Translations under genes and position numbers: made by a program
Notes under the pieces: generated by a model
What the model was told of the DNA's origin: nothing
The model's database searches: none
Seen by the model: only the letters and a program-made list of their open reading frames with translations
Assembly: GCA_050999295.1 (NCBI GenBank)
Contig: JBPCPI010000142.1
Location: forward strand, 1-25,066
Length of the DNA: 25,066 nucleotides
Direction of reading: 5' to 3'
From: JACCQS01 sp050999295
Lineage (GTDB): Bacteria > Actinomycetota > Actinomycetes > Mycobacteriales > Geodermatophilaceae
In this document: piece by piece, positions 15,915 to 22,263 of the stretch
Position numbering within the stretch: the first letter of the stretch is position 1
Layout of the letters: the number at the start of each line of letters is the position of its first letter

Positions 15915-16402
15915 ATGAAGACCCTCAGCACTGGATCGCCCGCCCCCGACTTCACCCTTCCCGACGAGACCGGGACGCCGCGCACGTTGAGCGACTACCT
16001 GGACAAGGGCCCGGTCGTGCTCTTCTTCTACCCGGGAGCGATGACGTCGGGGTGCACCGCGGAGAGTTGCCGGTTCCGGGCCGGGCCGCGGAGTTCGAGG
16101 CCGTCGGAGCTGCGCGGATCGGGATCAGCGCCGACACCGTGGACAAGCAGAAGGAGTTCTCTGACACGCACAGCTTCGATTACCCGTTGCTGTCCGACAC
16201 CGATCGCGAGGTCGCCACGGCGTACGGTGTCAGGCGCCGCTTTGTCACCCCGGTCAAGCGCGCGACGTTCGTGATCAATGCAGACGGCAGGATCGCCGAG
16301 GTCATCACCGGCGAGTTCAATATGGACATCCATGCCGACGAGGCGCTCGAGTCCCTACCGGCCGCCCCAACGACCCGACCGAGTCAGGTTCTGCTTGACT
16401 GA
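15915..16402 (+). pseudogene. PrxQ/BCP-type peroxiredoxin with single-base frameshift
   Basis: A thiol peroxidase of the AhpC/TSA family, bacterioferritin-comigratory type. ATG 15915 is followed by GSPAPDFTLPDETGTPRTLSDYL, VVLFFYPGAMTSGCTAESCRFR with the peroxidatic Cys (GCT) and, five residues on, a potential resolving Cys. At about 16078-16083 (cggttccgggccgg) the frame is lost. One missing base in the gg/cc run would restore RDRAAEFEAVGAARIGISAD, and the remainder (DTDREVATAYGV, ATFVINADGRI) continues in a second frame to the TGA at 16400-16402. The restored protein would be about 162 residues, the normal length. It is either a recent one-base deletion or an assembly error, with no other sign of decay. 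Confidence 0.88.
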
Positions 16403-16464
16403 ACAGGGCCCGCCCGGATTCGAAGGGGTCAATAGGCGGTCGCTCGGCACGGCAGACTGGGGCT

Positions 16465-17064
16465 ATGGCAACGACTGATCTCCGAGACCTGCACGCCCGC
16501 GTGATGAGGGCCAGCGTCACGGTGGTGGCGCAGGTGAGAACCGACGACCTGGACCGCCCTACCCCATGCGGGGACTGGACGCTGGCCCAGTTGCTGGCTC
16601 ACATGACCGTGCAGCACGACGGATTCGCCGCGGCGGCGGGGGGCAACGGCGGCGACCCGGCGTTGTGGGAAGTGCCGCCGCTCGGCCCGGATCCCGTCGG
16701 CGCGTACGCCGCTGCTGCCGATCGAGTCGTGACGGCCTTTGCCCAGGACGGTGTTCTCGACCAGGAGTTCGCTCTGCCCGAGATCAGCCCACTCACCACG
16801 TTCCCCGCCCGGCAGGCGATCGGCTTCCACCTCATTGACTACGTCGTGCACGGGTGGGATGTGGCCAAGACCATCGACGTACAGCTCGTCCTGGATCAGG
16901 AGATGCTCGACGTCGCGATCCAGATCGCGCAGGCGGTTCCGGACGGGGCGGAGCGGCTCCGGCCGGGGGCCGCCTTCGCACCCGGGCTGCCTACCGCCGA
17001 GGACGCCCCGCTCCTGGACCGCATCGTTGCCCACCTCGGCCGGTCTCCGGCCTGGCCAGACTGA
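16465..17064 (+). CDS. TIGR03086-like / mycothiol maleylpyruvate isomerase-like DinB-fold protein
   Basis: Protein of 199 residues matching the actinobacterial DinB-superfamily proteins related to the N-terminal domain of mycothiol-dependent maleylpyruvate isomerase. Characteristic parts are DDLDRPTPCGDWTLAQLLAHMTVQHDGFA (helix with the first conserved His), a central variable region, and FPARQAIGFHLIDYVVHGWDVAKTI carrying the further metal-binding His residues. Members are thought to be metal- and mycothiol-dependent, but this subfamily has no assigned reaction. ATG 16465 lies after actgggg. It follows the broken peroxiredoxin by about 60 bp; there is no obvious operon partner downstream. 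Confidence 0.85.
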   Translation: MATTDLRDLHARVMRASVTVVAQVRTDDLDRPTPCGDWTLAQLLAHMTVQHDGFAAAAGGNGGDPALWEVPPLGPDPVGAYAAAADRVVTAFAQDGVLDQEFALPEISPLTTFPARQAIGFHLIDYVVHGWDVAKTIDVQLVLDQEMLDVAIQIAQAVPDGAERLRPGAAFAPGLPTAEDAPLLDRIVAHLGRSPAWPD

Positions 17065-17167
17065 CGATCTACTCGTCATCGATCCGTAAGAATCCGCGCC
17101 GTCTCGCGCCGTCGGCGCTCTGACACACTCATAGCTGCCTCATCGGCATCACTTCGAGGGGACCGTC

Positions 17168-17722
17168 ATGAGTACGGATAGCGCAACCGGTCAGCTCGCG
17201 AGCCAGTCGGCGGACGGGCCGGATCAAGGTCGTGGTGCACGGATCGGGCTGGCGTTTCTGCGGATCGCCCTCGGGCTGCTGTGGATCCAGAGCGCGGGCT
17301 GGAAGACGCCACCCGACTTCGGGCAGGACGGCGGAAGCGGACTGTTCCGGTTCACGAACTACGCCGTCGACTATCCGGTGTTCGCGCCGTTCAGTTGGTT
17401 GATCGAAAACGTCGTGCTGCCCAATTTCACCTTCTTCGGGTACGCGACCCTGCTGGCCGAGGCCAGCTTGGGTGCCTTCCTGCTGGTCGGGATCGCCACG
17501 CGGTTCTGGGCGGCAGTCGGAATCGCGCAGAGCATTGCCATCGCCATGTCGGTGCTGAACGGGCCGAACGAGTTTCCCTGGACCTACTACCTCATGTTCG
17601 CCGCACATCTGGTCATCCTGGTCACGGCCGCGGGACGGACCGCCGGGCTGGACGGCGTACTTCGGCCGCGATGGCGACAGTCCTCTGGGCGCGCAGCCCG
17701 GCTGCTGATGAGGTTGTCATGA
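17168..17722 (+). CDS. DoxX/DoxD-like membrane protein
   Basis: Integral membrane protein of 184 residues with four hydrophobic helices (about 27-45, 75-95, 100-120 and 135-155). Features of the DoxX/TQO-small-subunit-like family are GLAFLRIALGLLWIQSAGWK in helix 1, FGYATLLAEASLGAFLLVG, FWAAVGIAQSIAIAMSV, and a final WTYYLMFAAHLVILVTAAG. The gene has ATG 17168 after gaggggacc and couples by ATGA to the next small membrane protein. Relatives act in thiosulfate:quinone oxidoreduction or redox stress, but no partner enzyme is adjacent. It is not closely similar to the broken DoxX gene at 3375-3902. Confidence 0.8.
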   Translation: MSTDSATGQLASQSADGPDQGRGARIGLAFLRIALGLLWIQSAGWKTPPDFGQDGGSGLFRFTNYAVDYPVFAPFSWLIENVVLPNFTFFGYATLLAEASLGAFLLVGIATRFWAAVGIAQSIAIAMSVLNGPNEFPWTYYLMFAAHLVILVTAAGRTAGLDGVLRPRWRQSSGRAARLLMRLS

Positions 17723-18099
17723 CCATGGACAGCAGCACCCAGACCAGCCGGGTGCAACGGGTCGGCTACGGACTGAGCGTCGCAGCGGCCGTATCGATCC
17801 TGTTGATCCTGGCTCCGAGCACCGACGCGGTGCGGATGGCCAAGGTGACGCCGGTGGCAGCGCTGGTCCTGCTGGTGGTGGCTGTGGTCGGTGCCATCGG
17901 GGCACGGACCGGTAAGGAGGCGTTCTATCTCGCAGCCGGTGGCGTTGCTCTCATCGCGGGGGTGATACAACTAGTGCAGTTCGGCCGTGGCACCAACTGG
18001 GTAGACGGCAACGGCTCGACTGCCGCCCTGCTCGCCGGTTTCGGGCTTGGCTTCTGCGCGCTGTGGTACGCAGGCCGTCCCCCCCGCCAATCCGAATAG
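17719..18099 (+). CDS. Small four-helix membrane protein coupled to the DoxX-like gene
   Basis: Hypothetical protein of 126 residues with four predicted membrane helices (about 17-34, 44-66, 72-88 and 105-120) and no recognised motif beyond hydrophobicity. ATG 17719 overlaps the stop of the upstream DoxX-like gene (ATGA), which sets the start and suggests the two proteins work together. The stop codon lies inside the first copy of a 17-bp tandem repeat array (QSE* is encoded by caatccgaatag). I do not know a function. Confidence 0.72.
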   Translation: MTMDSSTQTSRVQRVGYGLSVAAAVSILLILAPSTDAVRMAKVTPVAALVLLVVAVVGAIGARTGKEAFYLAAGGVALIAGVIQLVQFGRGTNWVDGNGSTAALLAGFGLGFCALWYAGRPPRQSE

Positions 18100-18154
18100 C
18101 TGGGCAATCCGAATACCTATGCAATCCGAATACCTATGCAATCCGAATACTAGA
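18087..18154 (+). repeat. Four tandem 17-bp repeats upstream of the ACAD-fold gene
   Basis: Copies start at 18087, 18104, 18121 and 18138. Copies 2 and 3 are identical (gcaatccgaatacctat); copies 1 and 4 share the caatccgaata core. There are no spacers, so it is not CRISPR. Copy 1 overlaps the end of the preceding gene. The array ends about 65 bp before the GTG start of the next gene, a position suited to binding sites for a regulator. Confidence 0.9.
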
Positions 18155-18218
18155 CAAGTCGAACGGACCGTGCCGGCCCGACAGCGCCCGGCTTTCTCGA
18201 ACGGAAGGGCCCCAGAAC

Positions 18219-19331
18219 GTGGAATTGAGCCAACGAATCGATCCGGTCCTCGACGTTGCCCGGGCGTCAGCCCGGGATGTCGACGTCAATGCGAGGTTCC
18301 CCGTCGAGGCGGTGACGGCTCTGCGCGAGTCAGGACTGCTCGGCCTCACCCTGCCGACGGAGGTCGGCGGCCTTGGCGGCGGACCGCAGGACCTGGTCGA
18401 CTTCACCAGCGCGTTGGCCGGAGCCTGCGGCTCGACGGCCATGATCTATCTGATGCATGTCAGCGCGTCGATGGTGGCCGCTGCAGCGCCGCCGCCGGGA
18501 TTGCCCGACTTGATTCCTGCTCTGGCCAGCGGCGAAAGCTTGGGCTCGCTCGCGTTCTCCGAAGCTGGTTCCCGGTCACACTTCTGGGCCCCGATGTCAC
18601 AGGCCCAGAGCAATGGCGTCGTCCGGTTCGACGCACGAAAGAGCTGGGTCACGTCGGCCGGTCACGCCGACGTCTACGTCGCCTCGACCTTGACGCCCGG
18701 GGCAGACACTGTGGACATCTTCGCGATTCCGGCCGACACGGCCGGTGTGAGCGTCACCGGGGACTGGCGCGGCCTCGGCCTGCGCGGTAATGCCTCCTCG
18801 CCGATGACCTTCATCGCAGAGGTGCCAGAGAACTACCGGCTGGGTGCATCAGGTGGTGGGTTCGACCTGATGCTGCAAACGGTGATGCCATGGTTCAACC
18901 TGGGCAACGCGTCGGTGTCGATCGGCCTGAGCCATGCTGCCGTTGATGCCGCCGTCCGGCACACCAGCGCGGCACGGCTGGAGCACCTCGACGAGAGCCT
19001 GTCCGCGCTGCCCACCATCCGGGCCCAGCTGGCCAAGATGTCGATCGATCTCGCCAGCACGCGGGCCTACGTCAACCAGGCAGCGGGCAGGCTCGCCGAA
19101 CCTGCCGATGACACGGTCCTGCACGTGTTGGGTGTCAAGGCGGCGGCCAATGATGCCGCGCTGCGGATCACCGACTCCGCGATGCGGGTGTGCGGCGGTG
19201 CGGCGTTCTCCGAGCACCTGCAGATCGACCGGTACTTCCGTGACGCCAGGGCAGGTCATGTCATGGCTCCGACCGCCGACGTCCTGTACGACTTCTACGG
19301 CAAGGCCATCACCGGCCAGCCCCTGTTCTGA
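18219..19331 (+). CDS. Acyl-CoA dehydrogenase-fold flavoprotein
   Basis: Flavoprotein of 370 residues with the three-part ACAD architecture: an N-terminal helical domain (FPVEAVTALRESGLLGLTLPTEVGGLG), a middle beta domain with LAFSEAGSRSHFWAP and KSWVTSAGHADVYV, and a C-terminal helical bundle ending MRVCGGAAFSEHLQIDRYFRDARAG. The usual active-site region (Y/F-E-G-T) is replaced by VMAPTADVLYDFYGK, so the catalytic Glu of true dehydrogenases is not seen there. It could act as a dehydrogenase with an atypical base, or as an ACAD-like monooxygenase. GTG 18219 has ggaaggg upstream; frames running further upstream only read the repeats. It is the first gene of a three-gene unit with the binding-protein-like and radical SAM genes. 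Confidence 0.82.
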   Translation: MELSQRIDPVLDVARASARDVDVNARFPVEAVTALRESGLLGLTLPTEVGGLGGGPQDLVDFTSALAGACGSTAMIYLMHVSASMVAAAAPPPGLPDLIPALASGESLGSLAFSEAGSRSHFWAPMSQAQSNGVVRFDARKSWVTSAGHADVYVASTLTPGADTVDIFAIPADTAGVSVTGDWRGLGLRGNASSPMTFIAEVPENYRLGASGGGFDLMLQTVMPWFNLGNASVSIGLSHAAVDAAVRHTSAARLEHLDESLSALPTIRAQLAKMSIDLASTRAYVNQAAGRLAEPADDTVLHVLGVKAAANDAALRITDSAMRVCGGAAFSEHLQIDRYFRDARAGHVMAPTADVLYDFYGKAITGQPLF

Positions 19332-19351
19332 CCGAGACGGAGACTTCATAC

Positions 19352-20164
19352 ATGAGCAAGCCGCTGATGGTGGGCGCGGTGGCATACACGCCCAACGTGG
19401 TCACCATCTGGGAAGGCATGCGCGACTACTTCGCCGGCGGGCCCGCGGAGATGGATTTCTTGTTGTTCTCCAACTACGGCCGCCAGGTTGACGCGTTGCA
19501 AGAGGGCATGATCGACCTGGCCTGGAACACGAACCTGGCCTGGGTCCGGACCGTCGGCCAGACCGACGGTGCGTGCCGGGCTCTGGCCATGCGGGACACC
19601 GACACCGTCTATCAAACCGTGTTCGTCGCGCGGACCGGCAGCCACATGCAGGGGTTGGAAAGCCTGCGCGGAAAGCGACTCGCGCTGGGTTCCCAGGATT
19701 CCGCGCAGGCGGCGATCCTGCCGGTGCACTATCTCGGTCAGGCCGGCTTGGACTCCGACGCTGTCGACTTGTTACGGATCAACAGTGACGTGGGTAAGCA
19801 CGGCGACACCGGCCGGAGCGAGCTCGACGCCCTTCGTGCGGTGCTCGACGAGCGCGCGGACGCCGCGGCGATCGGCATCAACACCTGGGAGGCGATCGGC
19901 CGCGAGGAGCTGATGCCCGGAGCCTTCGAGTCCTTCTGGGAATCACCTACCTTCTCGCACTGCAACTTCACCGCCATGCCGTCGCTGTCCGACGAGCGTG
20001 TGCAACCGTGGGTCGAACAGCTGCTTGCCATGGACTGGGACAACCCGGAGCACCGGCCGATCCTGGAGATGGAGGGCCTGCGGAAGTGGGTGCCGCCGCA
20101 ACTCGACGGTTACGCCTCACTGTTCGAGGCCGTGGACAAGCAGGGGATATCGATCCGATGGTGA
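19352..20164 (+). CDS. PhnD/SsuA-type binding-fold protein without signal peptide
   Basis: Protein of 270 residues in the PhnD/SsuA/transferrin-like periplasmic-binding fold. Features are GAVAYTPNVVTIWEGMRDYF, a Q/DxLQEGMIDLAWNTNLAWV ligand-cleft loop, RDTDTVYQTVFVARTGSHM, LRGKRLALGSQDSAQAAILP and HYLGQAGLDSD. There is no signal peptide or lipobox: the first 20 residues are polar and start directly with the first strand of the fold. No permease or ATPase is adjacent, so it is probably a cytoplasmic ligand-binding protein or enzyme rather than a transporter part. ATG 19352 is 20 bp after the ACAD gene. The gene overlaps the radical SAM gene (last codon TGG and stop TGA overlap ATG 20158). Confidence 0.82.
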   Translation: MSKPLMVGAVAYTPNVVTIWEGMRDYFAGGPAEMDFLLFSNYGRQVDALQEGMIDLAWNTNLAWVRTVGQTDGACRALAMRDTDTVYQTVFVARTGSHMQGLESLRGKRLALGSQDSAQAAILPVHYLGQAGLDSDAVDLLRINSDVGKHGDTGRSELDALRAVLDERADAAAIGINTWEAIGREELMPGAFESFWESPTFSHCNFTAMPSLSDERVQPWVEQLLAMDWDNPEHRPILEMEGLRKWVPPQLDGYASLFEAVDKQGISIRW

Positions 20165-21162
20165 ACCACGGCTTGGTCTTGGACTTGGTCGAGCGGGTCG
20201 GCGCCGTCGCGGACGGCGCAACAGTGAGCGTGCCGGTGGGCGAGGGTGATCCGGACGTGCTGGCCGAGACCGTCGCGGCGTGGTGTGCCCGTACGGGTAA
20301 CGAGTTGATGGCGCTGGGGGAGGAGAGCGCGACAGTACGGCGTGGCCGCGCCCGGAACGCAATGGCCGAGTTGCCGGCCGATCAGGTGCCCGGCACCCGA
20401 TTGTGGATGTACACCAACTTCGACTGCAATCTGGCCTGCGATTACTGCTGCGTACGGTCCTCACCGCAGACCGAGCGCCGGGCGCTGGGGATCGACCGGA
20501 TCCGTCGCCTTGCCGCAGAAGCGGTCGATGCGGGCGTGACGGAGTTGATCCTCACGGGAGGCGAGCCGTTCCTGCTGCCCGACATCGACGAGCTTGTCGG
20601 CGTGTGTACGGCCGTGCTGCCCACCACCTTGCTGACCAACGGAATGCTCTTCAAGGGCCGCCGGCTCGACGCCCTCCGTCGCATGGATCGGGAGCGGCTC
20701 ACCCTCCAGATCAGCCTTGACTCATCCACTCCGGACATTCACGACTCACATCGAGGGCGTGGATCGTGGGAGAAAGCGGTGACCGGAATGCGGCTGGCCA
20801 TCGCGGAAGGTTTCCGGGTGAAGGTCGCCGCCACCCTGGCACCGGAGCACAGCGATGAGCGTGCACCATTCCATCGTTTTCTGGACTCGCTCGGGGTTGC
20901 TCGCGAAGATCAGGTCATTCGGGCGCTGGCTCACCGTGGAGTCGCTGAAACGGGTTTGGAACTCACGCTGGAAACGTTGATTCCAGAGGTCACCATCACC
21001 GCTGACGGCGTGTATTGGCACCCGGTCAGTGCCGACCACGACGACCAACTCGTCACGCGGGAGCTGTTCCCGCTGGGCGCAGCAATCACCGAGGTACAAA
21101 GACGGTTCACCGAACAGCGGGCCAAGGCTAGCGCCGCGGCGCAGTGGTTTCCCTGCTCCTAG
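20158..21162 (+). CDS. Radical SAM protein with extra N-terminal domain
   Basis: Protein of 334 residues. Residues 1-80 form a small domain (LVLDLVERVGAVADGATVSV, then TVAAWCARTGNELMAL) that resembles TusA/SirA-like folds in strand/helix pattern but lacks the CPxP motif. The radical SAM core begins TNFDCNLACDYC, with cluster cysteines C90, C94 and C97 (CxxxCxxC). It continues with LTGGEP (about 132-137), LLTNGMLF, and LQISLDSSTPDIHDSHRG, as in SPASM-type enzymes. The C-terminal ITADGVYWHPVS matches the start of a SPASM segment, but its cluster-binding cysteines are absent apart from a Cys two residues from the end (PCS). The start is ATG 20158, coupled to the preceding gene; GTG 20161 is possible. 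The substrate is unknown. Confidence 0.85.
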   Translation: MVNHGLVLDLVERVGAVADGATVSVPVGEGDPDVLAETVAAWCARTGNELMALGEESATVRRGRARNAMAELPADQVPGTRLWMYTNFDCNLACDYCCVRSSPQTERRALGIDRIRRLAAEAVDAGVTELILTGGEPFLLPDIDELVGVCTAVLPTTLLTNGMLFKGRRLDALRRMDRERLTLQISLDSSTPDIHDSHRGRGSWEKAVTGMRLAIAEGFRVKVAATLAPEHSDERAPFHRFLDSLGVAREDQVIRALAHRGVAETGLELTLETLIPEVTITADGVYWHPVSADHDDQLVTRELFPLGAAITEVQRRFTEQRAKASAAAQWFPCS

Positions 21163-21169
21163 TTCGGGT

Positions 21170-21469
21170 TCAGTCCAGATCAAAGGCCGCCCGGATAGCA
21201 CCGGTGAGCGAGGCCTCCTGCTCCGGAAACAGGTAGCCGATCTCTCGCCCGAGGGCCGCTCTTGGGATGGTGACGATGTTGTCGCAGCTGACGACGCAGT
21301 CATGATCCAGGCCGTTGAGCCGCCCGACAGGCACCTCGGTGGACAGCCCGCGGATGGTGCTGGTTATCGGCGCAACGGTCACTCTGGTCAGATGGGGACG
21401 GACCAACTCCCGCGTCAGAATCAAGACGGGTCGGGACTTGTCCAGTCTCGCACTGTGGATGCCTCGCAT
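21170..21469 (-). CDS. MazF/PemK-like endoribonuclease toxin
   Basis: Toxin of 99 residues from the MazF family, an mRNA interferase that cuts single-stranded RNA. Family features are an N-terminal HSARLDKSRPVLILTREL (the beta strand usually containing R-P-V/L), VTVAPITSTIRGLSTEV, and the central CVVSCDNIVTIPRAALG with the D-N-I-V element. ATG 21469 overlaps the antitoxin stop by one base (TGATG), so translation is coupled. The downstream end is seven bases from the convergent radical SAM gene. No inactivating change is visible. Confidence 0.88.
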   Translation of the reverse strand: MRGIHSARLDKSRPVLILTRELVRPHLTRVTVAPITSTIRGLSTEVPVGRLNGLDHDCVVSCDNIVTIPRAALGREIGYLFPEQEASLTGAIRAAFDLD

Positions 21470-21702
21470 CAGTCCAGGTCGAGCGGGACCTTGGCGGCGT
21501 ACTCGGCCAGGCTGTCCAGATCCGAATCCGAGCTCAGCCTCGCGAGGATCTGTGCGTCCCGAGCGGCTATGTGTCGCCGTAGTTCGCGTTCCACTGCGCT
21601 TGCGACCACGGCAGCTCTGCTGCTGGCAGCGCCGGAGGAAACGGTGGCGTCGATGAACTTGACCAGTTCGTCAGGAAGGCGAACGGCGATCTGAGTGCTC
21701 AT
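21469..21702 (-). CDS. Ribbon-helix-helix antitoxin of the MazEF-type pair
   Basis: Antitoxin of 77 residues. The N-terminus (STQIAVRLPDELVKFIDATVSSGAASSRAAVVASAVERELRR) is a ribbon-helix-helix DNA-binding domain. The C-terminal acidic tail (SDSDLDSLAEYAAKVPLDLD) is the expected toxin-neutralising segment. ATG 21702 is immediately preceded by a 20-bp near-palindrome that probably serves as the operator, and the mRNA may be leaderless. Longer upstream frames overlap the SRPBCC gene and are not needed. The pair order (antitoxin then toxin, overlapping by one base) is typical of type II systems. Confidence 0.88.
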   Translation of the reverse strand: MSTQIAVRLPDELVKFIDATVSSGAASSRAAVVASAVERELRRHIAARDAQILARLSSDSDLDSLAEYAAKVPLDLD

Positions 21703-21703
21703 A

Positions 21704-21723
21704 CCAAAACGGTACCAGTTTGG
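21704..21723. promoter_or_regulatory. Palindromic operator upstream of the antitoxin gene
   Basis: CCAAAACGGTACCAGTTTGG reads the same on both strands at 16 of 20 positions and is centred on GGTACC. It touches the antitoxin start codon and, on the minus strand, contains TACCGT preceded by TGG, a possible extended -10 for a leaderless transcript. Confidence 0.6.
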
Positions 21724-21743
21724 GATGCGTAAACGTCGATCGA

Positions 21744-22208
21744 CTACGGGTCCGCGGTGGCTGCACGCTTCTCTGCCAGGGCCTTCAGCTTGACCAAGCT
21801 CGCGCCGATTCCCTTGCGGTTGCGGTCCGGGAAGCCGGCGAGCTCGATCACACGGGCGTACGGCGAACGCGACCAGTCCCAGGACTCGGTCACCCGAGTA
21901 CGGCCGGGCGCAAACTCGTCGAGCTCGTAGCGCCACGTGTGCTTGGCGAAGTGCTGCCAGGCGATCAGCCGGTTCCCGTCGTACTCCACCACGGTGTTTC
22001 TGACCTTGTAGGGCAGGCCGATCTTCATGTTCATCCCGAACCGGTCACCCAGGGCGAGCCTTCGGCCGGGCTGGGTCGAGGTCACGCCCTGCACGGATGC
22101 GGTGCCGTCGATCTCCAAGTGGGCGGACGGGTCGGCGAGGATCGCGAAGACCACGTCAGCGGAGGTGTTGACGACGATGCTGTCACTGATGATGCGCGGG
22201 CTGGCCAT
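21744..22208 (-). CDS. SRPBCC (polyketide cyclase/START-like) family protein
   Basis: Cytoplasmic protein of 154 residues in the SRPBCC helix-grip fold. The family pattern is visible: an N-terminal strand, VNTSADVVFAILADPSAHLEIDG, then LGDRFGMNMKIGLPYKVRNTVVEYDGNRLIAWQHF, the WRYELDEFAPGRTRVTESWDW strand pair, and a long C-terminal helix (IGASLVKLKALAEKRAA). Members bind hydrophobic ligands in an internal cavity; the ligand here is unknown. ATG 22208 lies directly downstream of the terminator of the pst operon, so it needs its own promoter, which I could not identify. No partner gene is obvious. Confidence 0.88.
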   Translation of the reverse strand: MASPRIISDSIVVNTSADVVFAILADPSAHLEIDGTASVQGVTSTQPGRRLALGDRFGMNMKIGLPYKVRNTVVEYDGNRLIAWQHFAKHTWRYELDEFAPGRTRVTESWDWSRSPYARVIELAGFPDRNRKGIGASLVKLKALAEKRAATADP

Positions 22209-22211
22209 GCG

Positions 22212-22237
22212 GAAACCCTAAAGCCGCGTACCGCGGC
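22212..22237 (-). terminator. Intrinsic terminator of the pst operon
   Basis: On the minus strand GCCGCG-GTA-CGCGGC (22237-22223) is followed by TTTAGGGTTT. It lies about 27 nt after the regulator stop codon, and just before the SRPBCC start. Confidence 0.6.
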
Positions 22238-22263
22238 GGGTGTACCAGCCTAGGGGCCCGGGC

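Noticed and set aside
18087..18154. CRISPR-like array
   Set aside because: The repeats are directly tandem with a 17-bp period, no spacers and no cas genes nearby.
18063..18218. N-terminal extension of the ACAD frame across the 17-bp repeats
   Set aside because: It only translates the repeats and overlaps the preceding gene; GTG 18219 has a good ribosome-binding site and matches ACAD N-termini.
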